Assembly: GCA_026018925.1 (NCBI GenBank)
Contig: JAKSZU010000002.1
Location: forward strand, 12,645,662-12,709,661
Source: Tupaia tana
Lineage: Eukaryota > Chordata > Mammalia > Scandentia > Tupaiidae
Reading direction: 5' to 3'
Length of the DNA: 64,000 nucleotides
Positions 10,794-21,988 of the stretch are shown piece after piece. Below the pieces are notes generated by a model. That model was not told the DNA's origin. It did no database searches and worked only from the letters and a program-made list of their open reading frames with translations. How positions within the stretch are numbered: the first letter of the stretch is position 1; every line of letters starts with the position of its first letter. Both the position numbers and the translations under genes were made by a program.

Positions 10794-13713
10794 CGCATGC
10801 CTCCTGCATGCAGGAATCTCTGAGAATAGGAACTAAATCCCTTGTTCTCCCTGCATATCATCCTTTTAGAAGCGCAAAGTCTGGTTCAAACCATTGCTCT
10901 AGTTCTGTCTGGTAGGTTATAAATAAAACATCTCTTTCCATCTTTCTAGATGCTGGACATAAAATAGACTCCTGGTTTCCTAAACTGAAATGTCATCTTC
11001 CTAATCAGAATTGACAATTGTAAATAACTATCCGGTTGCTTTTTTTATTTGAAGCAAAGTGTTCACAAACGTATTTCCCATCAGTGTCGTATGTATTTAA
11101 AAGGGTGAGCTGAAACTAATCACCTCGATTTCAAGTTCTCAAAGAAACTGACAATATAGCGGTTTTGAAATAGAGACCACAGTACTCACCTGCCTCTCAA
11201 CACAGTTTGACACCAAGCGGTGCAGTGTCATCACTACAGCATACGAAGTAAGGGATGTGGTCCTTTCACGGTCTTTTTTGCTGCCCCAACAATACACATT
11301 CTGCAACTGCAAGATATTCCAACTCCAACTCACATTTTGAATAAACAACTTCTATTCTGTTCTGTTATCATCTGGGATTATACTCTGTTGAGAAACAAAA
11401 GAGCTACATAGTCTACTTACTCCTACAGTTAAATATTTTTTGAAAAGTGAGAACATGAAATAAAGTGCTGCTTGTCGTTCCTGCTTCTGGAAGGCAGGGG
11501 AAAGCAGGGTGTGCTCAGCCTTGCATTGTGTGCAGACTTTGCGAGCGCCCTGCCTCCATCAGGAAAATATGCCTGTCCAGTGGTCTATTCAGTGTTTGAC
11601 CTTTTGGCTAATATGCCAACAAAAGGCAGCATTTATGAGTGATTAGCATATTCATCTTTGTCCCAGGCCACCCCAACTTGACATCGTCACCAGTTGCATT
11701 TTCCACATGCCCCCGGGGGTTGCACCTCGGCTCAGCTGTCCTTCATCAACAAGGGTGTGACCCATGGGTCCATCTCCCTGGGCCCATCTCTGTGGTGGCC
11801 AGGAGGAGTTTATCAACAATGTAATTTGGGGGAAGAGGGATTTGAGGATCAGCCAAAGACTCCCATGGGACTTTCTTTCTGCTCTGATGGAATACCAGGA
11901 AGCCGAGGTTGCCCCTGGCAGGTCCCTGCTTTGGCGCTCCATTGTCACAGGGTGTGTTCCCTCCTGTCCCTTCTGACTCCTTTACTGCTTTTTGTCCTAC
12001 TCTTTCTTGGGATTCCTCACACCAGTAACAATTGCCATCACCCACCCCCCCCCCAAAACCACACCACCACGCACACGCTCCTCTGGTAATGCAACTCAAA
12101 GACCTTTTCCTCTTGATAGATTCAGCAAAGTGGAGCGATGCTGGGTTGTCCCGTCTGGTCCAGCGCTGCCAGCTGCACTGCCTCTTCCTAGACCCCCATG
12201 CACATCTTTCTTTAAAACGCCTGTTTGCTTTAAATGTGTATTTGGCTACAATTTTGTTTTTAAAATGTTTATCTTTGTTGTTTCACTCCAAAGTAACAGG
12301 GCAAGAACCCTTTCATTCAGAAATCTTCCCTTGTCTGTTCTGTAGCACTATTGTGTATTTTGGATGGTCATCTGCTCCACAAGCCAAACTTTAAGTTAAC
12401 TTAAATCCAGCTTTCCATGTGACAACAGAAAGGTTTCCGCTATGGGGAGGGAAAAGCCACCTAATTGTGAGGGCTTTGGGAATCATTTCAGTTCATTCGT
12501 TATGAAAAATTGATACACTCTCCAGTTGTCTGGCTCACAATCTGCCTCCCTGTAAGTCAGTAATTCTTCTGCCTTCACCCCTACCGAAAGAAACCAATCA
12601 GTGTAGCAATTCATTTTCTCTACATTACAGGAGACAGTGATAGTTCTCTAAGCAGCTCCTGGAAGAAAATTGAACACAAGAACCGCTCGTCTGTGCTGTG
12701 CGAGACTGTGATTGTTCTATTCATTCTGGTCTGAACCATCGCTCAGTCTTTTCCAGCCCTCCCGAGTAGCAAGGGGTTCAGGGTTTGAAACACCTTTTTT
12801 CCTTTCACTGTTTTCACATCCATACGAGATAAAATGTGGGGGCTATATCTGAAATATGGCTAAAACGAATCTCTCCTCTGGTGAGACGCACTTGCAGGTG
12901 GCCCTGTAGAGTCCCTGGGCCTGGGAAGTCCTCCCTGGCCCCCGGCTGCTCTCGCCCGCCTTGTGCAGGTTGCTCCCGTCATGGAAAAGGCTGGGGGTGT
13001 GAGCTCACACCGGATCCAGACAAATAACCACGTGCTTGCTGGGAGGGTCAGTGTCGGGGAAGCACCTGGAAAGCTGCTCGTGGAATGTAGCAGAGAACGC
13101 ATAATGACTATTATTCAGAGGAAAATAGAACTTGTATAGTCTGGGCTATTTTCCTCAGACTCTCATGCCCTTGGCAACCCCTCCAGACATGGCAGTGTGG
13201 GTGCAACCAGGTGTACCTCATCCAAACATCTGAGGTGAAGTTTGCAGCATGAGGAGAGGCTCTCGGCGGTAGGCTGCCCAGGACTCCCTTCCCTCGTAGA
13301 GGGAAGAGGCAGCGCAGCAGTCACCTGCAGGCTCTGGGTGTCCAGGCCTCAGGTGGGTCCGCCAGGCCCACTGCTGCAGCTGACCTATCTCCGTGGGCTT
13401 GGAGATTCCAAAACTGGCAGCGGCATAAACTCCCTGCAGAGCCGTGGCCGTAACTGCCATCGTTCGTTCTGTGATCCATCCGGAGCCAGCCCGGCAGGAG
13501 AGCAGTGTGCTCGGTTCCCGCCTGCGTCTGGAATAATTCCAGATAACTGAGCTCTCGGACCCCTGACACTTCCCAGGAGAAAGAGTGCATCGTGTATATG
13601 AGAACTGCAAAGACGGGGTGGGCTCAGCCTCTCCTTCCAGTCTCTCCATTGTATACCACACAGGACCAAGCGCCTGATCTGATGACAGAGCGTTCCTTCT
13701 CAATACACCACGC

Positions 13714-13885
13714 TGGGGGCTGGCAGGTGGCGTGGGGGTTAAAGGGCTGGATTCCCACAGTGCCAACAGTGGTTCGAGCCCCAGACCTGGTGGTGTGCTT
13801 TTTTGCTTTCCCTTTCTCTCTCTCTATCTCTCTATGGTCAAATTAAAAGAAATGATAATAACAAATGGAATTAAATAAATAATTA

Positions 13886-13887
<2 letters not shown>
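13714..13887 (+). mobile_element. tRNA-derived SINE, short form
   Basis: The head GGGCTGGCAGGTGGCGTGG has B box GGTTCGAGCCCC, then a TCTC run and GGTCAAATTAAAAGAAATG, which is the short-form 3' end. Confidence 0.85.

Positions 13888-13922
<35 letters not shown>
13888..13922. repeat. (TA)n microsatellite
   Basis: About 17 TA units directly after the short SINE tail. Confidence 0.95.
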
Positions 13923-13924
<2 letters not shown>

Positions 13925-14229
13925 ATGTGTAAGTCCAAAACACGGAAGACCCAAGGGAGCACCGCGTGTGCTCGTGTGTCCCGTAACTGTGATTAACACA
14001 CGCTCCTTTCCTCTGCTATCTCTTTACTTTAGATTACTTTTCACCAGCTCCAGTCTAGGACTTAGTAATTTTGTGGTTGTCACCACTCCTAAACACTCTG
14101 TAAAATCATGTGAAAATGTTCAATGTTTGCATCTCCTAATAAGCATGCAGAAAAAATGCCTAGACTGACATGGACTCTGGGGGAACTGCGAAGAACTAAC
14201 TGGCCTCTTTGTGTGTTTGCATGAACCAG

Positions 14230-14390
14230 TGAACTCGGGGGACGGCATCGACTACAGCCAGCAGAAGAGGGAGAACATCGGTGACCTGATCCAGGAGACT
14301 CTGGAAGCCTTCGAGCGCTATGGAGGGGAAGACGCCTTCATCAACATCAAGTACATGGTTCCCACCTACGAGTCCTGCTTGCTCAACTAA
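14230..14390 (+). CDS. Last coding exon of an unidentified vertebrate gene (C-terminal 52 residues)
   Basis: An AG acceptor at 14228-14229 follows a pyrimidine/TG-rich run. The exon opens in phase: its first two bases complete a split codon, then 52 codons run without a break to TAA at 14388-14390. The peptide starts [11 protein letters not shown], has an acidic, probably helical middle ([17 protein letters not shown]), and ends in [12 protein letters not shown]. The codons are GC-rich at third positions (GAC, ATC, AAC, CTG, GCC, TTC), unlike the AT-rich flanks, as expected for a conserved exon. The only ATG is near the end, so an ATG-based ORF search misses it. A 3' UTR with AATAAA signals follows, which supports a true gene terminus rather than a chance ORF. 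I do not recognise the protein. The final CLLN resembles a CaaX box but is not a typical one, so I infer no lipidation. Upstream exons were not found and probably lie before this window. Confidence 0.8.
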
Positions 14391-14715
14391 CCGTGGAGCG
14401 CTAGCCAGAGGAAGGCTTCCCCGGGCAGCGTGGCCGTGACCGACTGTACCCGCTGCCTGTAGTTTCCCATTCCATGACTTCTATAGCTTTCTTCCCTACA
14501 GCTGCTCGAATAGTGGCTTCTGAGCCACTAGACTGTCAGCCCTATTGAGAGCAGCTTCCCAATACATAAATGGAGCCTGTTTCTTAGATTACAATAGTGT
14601 ACTGTGCTTATTTGTTCTACAAGAAGAATTGCTTCTTTATACAGCCCGGGCAGAGGCAGGAGTCCGAGTTAAACCTTCAGCTGTATAGACAATAAAACTA
14701 TAATTTTCATACGCA
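14391..14715 (+). other. 3' UTR of the terminal exon
   Basis: Non-coding sequence runs from the stop to the first poly(A) signal without a recognisable repeat. A TG-rich run (about 14727-14745) follows the AATAAA, as expected of a downstream cleavage element. The end at about 14715 is inferred from the usual 10-25 base spacing. A longer form ending near 14900 is possible. Confidence 0.6.
14691..14696 (+). promoter_or_regulatory. Poly(A) signal AATAAA (proximal)
   Basis: A canonical AATAAA lies 301 bases after the stop codon and is followed by a TG-rich stretch. It is the likely main 3' end of the gene whose last exon is at 14230. Confidence 0.65.
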
Positions 14716-14877
14716 ATTCAGCAATTGCTGTTCTGTGTCTGCCTGCCCTGAGGGTGATGTCAGAGGTTGTAAGGGAAGGGTTTATGCTGACTGCTTAATA
14801 GGTGTTTGTCATGGAAGAGAAGCAGCAGCTCGCTGTGCCTCTCCAGCAGCTGTGCGGGGTAATGTGCTTTGACATTC

Positions 14878-14883
14878 AATAAA
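14878..14883 (+). promoter_or_regulatory. Poly(A) signal AATAAA (distal, possible alternative)
   Basis: A second AATAAA lies 187 bases after the first on the same strand. The sequence between them shows no repeat, so a longer alternative 3' UTR is plausible. Confidence 0.4.
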
Positions 14884-14999
14884 ACTGGTGAATCTATATT
14901 CCAATTACAGCAGGAAATTTTTTTCAGCCCATTAGAACCTCAGCTATAAACGAAATTAATGCTCCTCACCCGCTAGTGATCTGGGCTTGAGGAGTTTCA

Positions 15000-16190
15000 G
15001 TTTATGTTTGCGGGGACGGTGGGGAGAGGTTGGGGTCAGCATTAGGTAGGCAATGTCACTTTGCAAACACTGGAAAAAAAAAAAAAAAACAGCTCACATC
15101 CTGTCCCTTCCTGCTATGAGTGAGTTACTGCCTCTCAGGACCTGGCGGGTTACTGACAAAATGTCGCCCAGCAGTGTGTCGAAGGCTTCAAATCATCTTT
15201 GGAAATGACTCACAAGCATCTTAATGATCACCCCTTGAGACAAGTCCAGGTTTCTCCTGGGCCCTTCTGCTCCTCCTTGGCTTCCGCCCACTAACGGGGT
15301 GGGTTCCATGGCTCCACTCGGTGGGGATGATGGAAGCATTTTGGAATTGTATTGAGACCAAAAAAAGAACAAAAGAAAAATAAAGACACACACTTTCTGG
15401 TTCACCTGAGAAAGAACCAGGGTGCCCAAAGAGAAGACCAACGTCAGGCAGGCAGCCTCCCACGGCGGCTCATTGCAGGCAGCGGCAGCTCGGGCCCATT
15501 GAAACTCTGCCCAATTCCATCAAGAGGGAACCCTGACTCTGCATACCCCAGACAAGCCATCACTGCCCAGAAACACAGAGCCTCGAGGAGCAAAGTGTAA
15601 TCGTGGCAGAAAAGTGAGAAATGAAATGTGTCCCTCCATTCTCTGAGCTTTGGCCTCGACCTGTCACTACCTATTTAAGGCACAACTTTCCAAAGGCAAA
15701 CACCGCTTTTCAAAACTACTTATTCCTTTTCCTCTAGCACTGGCTCAGCATATGAAATGCAGCTTCCAGATACAGCACCTAGTTTTCATGGGTGTATTTT
15801 AGGATGAACAGAGGTGCACGGTTGGGGAGGACCCATGAGCTTTCGTGTGTGACATTCGGGAAAGATAGAGGGGACAGCAGACATGGGAAGAGCCAGGAAG
15901 GATTTCTTCAAACGGTGACGCTCAGTTGCAGCCATTAGCTGTGGTCCTGGCCTCAGCAACATGATGTGCGGGACCTCAGAGCCCACGATGTTAGTGAGAA
16001 AGAGTGGGGCGCCCAGCGCCTTGGAAGTTTGCTCCTGTGGGCCCCTGCCTGGTTCTGTCAGGACACGCAGAGCCGGCCTGGCCTCACGCTCCGTCACACC
16101 TGTGAAGACTGTCCTGATGGAGGAGCAGCACCTGCCGGCCACTCCAAGAGCCCAAGGTCATCTGGGAATGAGGGCCTGTTGGGCTACCTT
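15000..16190. other. Spacer downstream of the gene, nothing recognised
   Basis: Apart from an A run at 15073-15089 I see no repeat family I can name and no spliced exon. The overlapping ORFs of 80-118 codons on both strands have no recognisable domain. Confidence 0.5.
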
Positions 16191-16194
16191 GCCC

Positions 16195-16345
16195 AGCCAT
16201 GTCACTTAGCAGCTCGGTGGCCTTAGGCAAGTCATTTGACCTTTCCAAGCCTCGGGCTTCCTTAGCTGTGACGTGGAAGTTACTCTGCATGCAAAGTGTT
16301 GTGAGGATGAGAAGTAATCCGCTCCAAGTGCTAGGTTAGTTGCAG
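16195..16345 (+). mobile_element. MIR SINE
   Basis: It closely follows the MIR core: GGCCTTAGGCAAGTCATTTG, a CCTCGGGCTTCCTTAGCTG segment, and GTTGTGAGGATGAGAAG, ending near GTGCTAGG. Confidence 0.8.
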
Positions 16346-16664
16346 ATACTCGGACCTCTATGTCAGAGAGCAGCATAGATGACAGGCAGCTGGTTTCTTA
16401 CGAAGCAAGCCGATGCGTGTTCGCACACCTCCATGTACTACGGAGCGTCCTACGTGGCGGTGGAGAGTTCTTTGTAACAAGAAGATAATTTTGCAGAAAA
16501 CCGAAATAACTGCATAGGTAGCACTATGTGTTCTCTGGAGATTAAAACGCAAAACAAAGCAGAATCACTCATTTTTGTTGTTTTACTAGTATAGACTTAA
16601 TAATGACCTGCTTTTCCTGGGTGACAGTCTACACCAGGTTCACCTTCAATTCCTCCCAAGTACT

Positions 16665-16926
16665 TTGTTTTAATTGCCGGAGGACGTGTGTACTTGCCAG
16701 AGAAAACGACAGAGACAGAGATAGAGAGAATGAGAAAGCAGCCCCGCAGAGGGGCGTGGTCACACCACAGTCCTTTTCCTCCACTTCTCCATCCCATCAG
16801 GATTTTGGACACACATACGTGTGCATCATGTTTTTCAAGCCTCCAGGGCCAAGATTTGAACCATGGCATCCATCTGGGATCCAGTTTCCTATGTGGTGCA
16901 CTTAACCACGGTGCCATGTGGCTAGG
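16665..16926 (-). mobile_element. tRNA-derived SINE, long form
   Basis: On the minus strand it has a degraded head, B-box-like GGTTCAAATCTTGG, the GTGTGTCCAAAATCC segment and CTCTGGCAAGTACACACGTC near the tail. Confidence 0.8.
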
Positions 16927-17319
16927 TACTCCCAAATGATTTCTGATTAACTCAAATAGGAGGGGAGATACGGTCAGGCTTGCAGACCTCTGAGGAAGAC
17001 TGGCTTCTCTCAGTGCTGCATGGTTACACTGACAGAGAAAGGGACAGGATGCTGCTGGGCAGTGGGCACTGAGCATGGCCGTGTGAGGCCAGGGTTTTGC
17101 TAACTGTCTGCTATGGTCACGTCACCTTCATTTGAAGATGCAGTCCAGTGTCCAGGTTAGTTAAGGGAGATGAGGAGTGAGACCCTGGACTTCAGAGTGC
17201 AAGGGCCTGGGGTCTCTCCAGGCCTGGTATTTAGGAGCTCTGCTACCCGAACAAGCCCCTTGGACCCAGCTTCCTCACGTGCAGGAGACCCTCTGCTTCC
17301 CAGGTCACTGCAAGGACTC

Positions 17320-17515
17320 AGGGTACATTTCGGTGTACGGGAGTGGGAACCTGGCAGAGCTGGGTTTGGGTGCATTCCTACCCCTGAAGAGCCCCCTTGT
17401 GACCCGGGGCAAGTTATATAAACTCTAAAATTTGAACCCGTCATCCAAAAATGGCTCAATAACGTTTGCCTTGCAGGTTTGTACAAGCATCACATGAAAA
17501 ATGCATGTCCGTGAC
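17320..17515 (+). mobile_element. MIR SINE fragment
   Basis: It matches the MIR core at TGACCCGGGGCAAGTTATAT and AACTCTAAAATTTG, then CATCACATGAAAAATGCATG. The long ORF from 17466 starts inside it. Confidence 0.55.
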
Positions 17516-18251
17516 GAGCTCAGCAGGGCCCAGCTCGATACTCGGAGCTGGAGGACACTCTGCGGAGGCGGGGAGCCCAGGCCGCAGCGGGTGCGCAGCC
17601 CGTGTGTGGTCTCCGAGGAGGGCCGGCCCTAAGCAGGGCTGTGGAGACCACGTGGGCCACGAAGCGGCAGCGGGTGGGGTGTTCGCAGCCCTCACACAAG
17701 CACAGGTCACAGTGACAACACCGGCCCAGGTAAGAGAACCACCAGGATGGCCTTCCCATCCCACCACCCTCCCGGAAGCCACCCGGGGAGACACTGGCAC
17801 CCATGAGTGTGGCTTCCTCTGTCTCCCTCGTGCCAGAAGAGCAACACGGGTCTGTGGGCTGACTGCATCTGAAAAACATCAGACTGAAATACGGAATTCA
17901 GAAACCTGTGAAGTGGTTGCACACCCAGAAAATACTATTTGCAAAACTAAAAATTTCTTAAACAAACAAAGAGGTCTTTCAGTCCTTTGGAGGTTTACTT
18001 GCATGAGAAGATTCTGTATCTGTCATGGGACGTTTCAGAGTGCTCACTACACAGAGCAGCTCTCAGCTGGTTTTGACACGCCCACGTCTCTTCCTCTTTC
18101 TGGCTGTCGGGGGTGTGGACTGCTGGTGCTTTGTAAGCAAAGGCTGGGAAGCTCGAAGTCTGATCTGATTGGAAAGGAGTAACACACCTGGGAAATACTC
18201 CAGGAATGCTTTCTGAAATCTAAATGCCCGTGTTCCAGTGGGATTTAAGGT

Positions 18252-18420
18252 GGGTTTGGGGGATGGCCATGTCACAATCTCTTCTCCTCCATTCTCTCAA
18301 GATTTTGGGCATGCACGCACATCCACCCTGCATGAGTTTTAAGCAATCAGGTCCAAGATTCAAACCTCTTTGGCCATGTAGGAGCCCAGCGCCTTAACCA
18401 CTACACCACCTGCAGCCCTA
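18252..18420 (-). mobile_element. tRNA-derived SINE, long form, lacking its 3' end
   Basis: On the minus strand: tRNA-like head, B-box-like GATTCAAACC complement, and the body to the CCATCCCCC region. The pyrimidine run and tail are missing, so the copy is 3'-truncated or recombined. Confidence 0.75.
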
Positions 18421-18674
18421 TTTTTGTTTGTTTCACCAGAGAGTGGGTGCACTCACCAGAGAAACATGTGGAGAAAAGGAGGACAGGGACAGGAGGAAGC
18501 ACCCCTCAATGGGCCATGGTCTTACGACAACCCCTTTTTCATTTCTCCATCCTGTTGGGGTTTGGGCACACACACACACCCCAGCATGTTTTTCAAGCTG
18601 CTGGGGTTGGATGCAAACCATGGTTGGCCCTGTGGACTCCAGCTGCCTTGACCATTAGACTACGGGGCCAGCTA
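18421..18674 (-). mobile_element. tRNA-derived SINE, long form, abutting the copy at 18252
   Basis: Its 3' end (TTTTTGTTTGTTTCACCAGA on the plus strand) touches the head of the preceding SINE, giving two same-direction copies in tandem. The head ends at GGGGCCAGC near 18672. Confidence 0.8.
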
Positions 18675-19656
18675 TCTCCAATAGGATTTAGAATGGAGTC
18701 AGAAACCTTAGACGCTTTTGAACAGGCCCCTGTGTGGAAGTTTCCCTGTCCTACAAACGGACCCATTGACAAAGTCTGTCTGAAATGTGACGCTCCCAGA
18801 TGTAAGGAGCCTTGCTTTCAGCAGATGACAGCTGACCAACAGTGCTCCCAGTCTCACCAAGCGAGCTCGCGTGCGCTGGGCACTAGGGCCGGGAAGGCCT
18901 CCTTATACAGCAGAGCCCAAGTCAGGTGGAGGCGTCTCCCAGCTCCAATGGCTCCACGGCCCACGGCTGCCTGCCGGAGAGCTCATGAAACCAACTTCAG
19001 ACGAAGGCCCAGCAACGAGGGCTTTCCCAAGGACCAAGCTCACGAATTTTAAAACAGCATAATTGAAGTGAGTTCAGCTCTCTCTTAGTGCAGTAGGCTC
19101 CAGGTCTGTTTTGCTCTGAGGGAACCTGAGAGGTCAGATCTCCTGTGCTCTGAGAGGGAGTTCCAGGTGAGATGGGCCTGCTGCCACCAATGGGCTATGA
19201 CTATTGGTCATCATGACGCTTTAATCCAGAAGAAACTAAGCACCCTCTCTGCTCTGCAGTGGGAAAAGAATGGCGCAAGCATACTTGGCTTAATCAAGAG
19301 CAAGATACGTATTGGGGTCAACTCTGAATCTAAAATGCCTCCCATCATCTTGGTCTCTTCCGTGGTCTTTGGCATGAGCGTGGACGAGCTGCGTGGACAT
19401 CCACACGCGAGTTGGGCTTCATTTCTAGAAAGCACCGCCAATGGTGGCAAGTCCCCCAGCCCAGTGTCCCAATAGTGTTACGAGGAAGACAGTGGCTATC
19501 AGGTGACTTCCAGAGGATCTCTGCCCCATCTGCTTGGCAAGGAATAATTTTACAACAGCTGTTTCATGATCTTTCCTGACTTCAGGCCTCACTTCCCATG
19601 TAGCTGGGTTCTTTGTAAATGTCATCTGGCAACCAAGCCATTCTCCCACCAGTCGC

Positions 19657-19832
19657 GGTGAGGTGGACGTAGGCATGGTGACGTGGACACAGACATGGTG
19701 ACACGGGCACAGGCATGGTGACGTGGACAGGCGTGGTGACGACACAGATATGGTGAAGTAGACACAGGCGTGACGTGGACACAGATATGGTGACGTAGAC
19801 ATAGATATGGTGACGTGGGCACAGGCATGGTG
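19657..19832. repeat. 20-bp minisatellite, about nine units
   Basis: Units of the form GGTGACGTGGACACAGGCAT, with lengths 17-20 bases and scattered changes. The reverse strand reads as Thr/Ser/Pro/His/Cys-rich repeats in overlapping ORFs, which come from the repeat. Confidence 0.9.
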
Positions 19833-21819
19833 GGCATGCTCTTGCTCACATTCTCATTTCAGGAGCTGACTTTTGTTCTCCCCACAGGGACTTCAAGGTT
19901 CTAGGGTTCTTTATTCACATCCACTCTGCCAGGTTTCTGTGCATTTAAATCTGGGGGAGAGGAGTCATCACCTCCCTGTGCTTGGTAAGTGTAAAACCTC
20001 ATTCCTTTAGTTACTTTTTCATTTACAAATGATCGAGGAACTTCCCCTAGTTTGCCTTAAGAAACTCTTAAAAACTATGCACCCTCCACTCCACCCAGAC
20101 ACGTGCGCATTACACAGTATTGGCGGTCATTTCAAGCCACTTTCGGATGCTCTAACCCCCATCCGTGCACCACCGGGCCCAGGCTCAGAACTCTTGCACT
20201 GGAAGGTAAGCCCTGCTGAGATGTGGCAGTGCTTCTGTTCAGAGGAAGGGAGAGAGCGACTGCACCCAGTGGGTGCTTTGCTGACACTCAGTCCGGCTGC
20301 CCCTCGGCCCCTCTGCTGGGTCCCTCCCCTGACATTGCCCGAAGCCCCCAGGCCCTCGGCTCCTCCACTATCTCTGCAGTGCCCCAGCGACCACCCACTC
20401 CACAACATTGCAGGACGTCCTTGTGTGTGGGTTCTCAGCTCAAACCTCCGGCTGTGGCTTCTCTGAGCAGTTGATTCGACCAGATGTATGAAGCCAGCTC
20501 TCTGACTCTTCTACTGTGCCCCATCTCCACACCAGCCCCGAGTGCCCCAGCTCAGTGAATAGGCACTCACCCACCCCTTAGGCCAATCACCGGCCAATCC
20601 TGACTGCAAAACCTTCAGGACGGATGCCATGTCTGACCGTGCCCAGCTCCCTCTTCCCCTCCACTGCCGTACCCTTCCTGCCTGGCTACCTCCCTCTACG
20701 TCAGGGACCCTGTAGTACAAACCCCACACCTCTCTGTGCCACTCCCACCTGGCCTCCCGCCTCCGGTGCAGAGGGGAAAGTGACCTCCATTGCATGGGGA
20801 GGACGTGGCCTTGGCCACTCCTGAGCCCCTTTCTCTAGGGATACAGCCCCTCCCTGTGATGTGGCTGCACTGGCCCAGGTTCTGCCCCCAGCTCGGTGCT
20901 GAGGAAGCAGCCCCTGCCTCCTCCTCAGCCCACTGCTGGTCTCCACCACATCTCGCTTCCTCGGAGGGCCTTTCTGGACCCCTTCGCTTGCTCCCTCCGT
21001 TCCCTCATCTTGCTTTACTCTCTGCGGAGCACTGGGAGCATCTCACTGGGGCCCTGTGTCCGTGCTTGCTTGTTTAGTATCATCGTGCATTTCTTACGCA
21101 CGCTTGTGGGCTCCCAAGGAAGCACCACCCCTTGCCAGGTCGCGGGCCCAGCACGCCAGCAGCCCCCCGTGGACAGGTGCTCGGTAGGGGCCCCCATACA
21201 ACAGTGCAGCTGGCCCACTGTCAGCCAGCGTGTCAGGGAGAAGTAGGGGACACTGCTCTACACAGTGGGCACCTCCTGCCCACTGTCAGCCTCAGAGGAC
21301 CCTGGGCTGTCAGGGGTATCCTGTGTCAACGATGCTGCCGTCTAGAGGGGGAGAATTGTTAAACCAGGGTAACACTGCTAAAGACGCTCTGACTTTGCAA
21401 AATACAGACAAACAAATAAAAAGCCTTGTGGGTGAGAAGCAGTTCTTACTCTGCCAACCTGAGTTGTAGGACAGCATTTCACGTGTCCTCCAGGCTCCCG
21501 GAGACACAGGCCCACCCGGCCGCTCGAAGACAGCTCCTGTCTGCAGCGAGCCCCACCGCGCTGCTGCGCCCGCCTCGCCACTCCTCCCCACCTGCTCACG
21601 GTTCCCGGGGGGAGAACCTGCGGGGACCGTGCTGAGCAGAGCCCCGAGATCACAGCAGACTGTCACCTCCACCCCATCACGGGGGTGCTCCCTGGGGGGA
21701 CTCGGCACACAGAATCCCTAAGGTCCATCTGAGTCCACATTCTCAAGGAGACCCCCGGTAGTAGCCCAAGTGTCCTGACCCTGCTGACAGCCAGCTGTGC
21801 CCCCGTCCTGTGTGACCTA

Positions 21820-21988
21820 GGCCAGTGGATCTCAGAGCAGGGTCCCTGGTCCAACAGCAGCGTCACCCAGAACTTGGGAGGAATGCAGGTTCTCAGCACC
21901 ACCCCAGAACCACTGAGTCAGAAACCCCAGGGTGGACTGTCTGTTTGGTTGGTGGTCATCTGTCCAAGTGACCTTGCAGTGGAAGCAC
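21820..21988 (+). mobile_element. MER20-like hAT (Charlie) DNA transposon
   Basis: It begins CCAGTGGATCTCAGAGCAGG, continues GGTCCCTGGTCCAACAGCAG and GAGGAATGCAGGTTCTCAGC, then CCAGAACCACTGAGTCAG, in the order of the MER20 consensus as I recall it. Old and diverged. Confidence 0.7.

Larger units (their letters stand above)
190..14229 (+). other. Presumed last intron of the gene ending at 14390, or upstream spacer
   Basis: No coding exon is recognisable in this block. It holds the SINEs, MIRs, mariner-like MITE and simple repeats listed separately. The rest is AT-rich unique or very old repeat sequence, including 190-1340, 1840-3240, 3540-4630, 4760-5470, 7600-8770, 9270-10480 and 10800-13700. 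Part of 2480-3230 reads like an old L1- or L2-type 3' region, which I could not confirm. Calling it an intron is inference from the acceptor at 14229. Confidence 0.45.

Noticed and set aside
14376-14387. C-terminal CLLN as a prenylation (CaaX) site
   Set aside because: Asn at the last position is uncommon and the gene is unidentified, so the motif alone is too weak.
17466-18182. 238-codon plus-strand ORF, the longest in the window
   Set aside because: It begins inside a MIR, has no recognisable domain, and overlaps several ORFs on the other strand in GC-rich DNA. Chance is the simpler explanation.
19425-19849. Ser/Pro/His/Cys repeat proteins on the minus strand
   Set aside because: They come from the 20-bp minisatellite. 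Three overlapping frames are open, as expected for a repeat.
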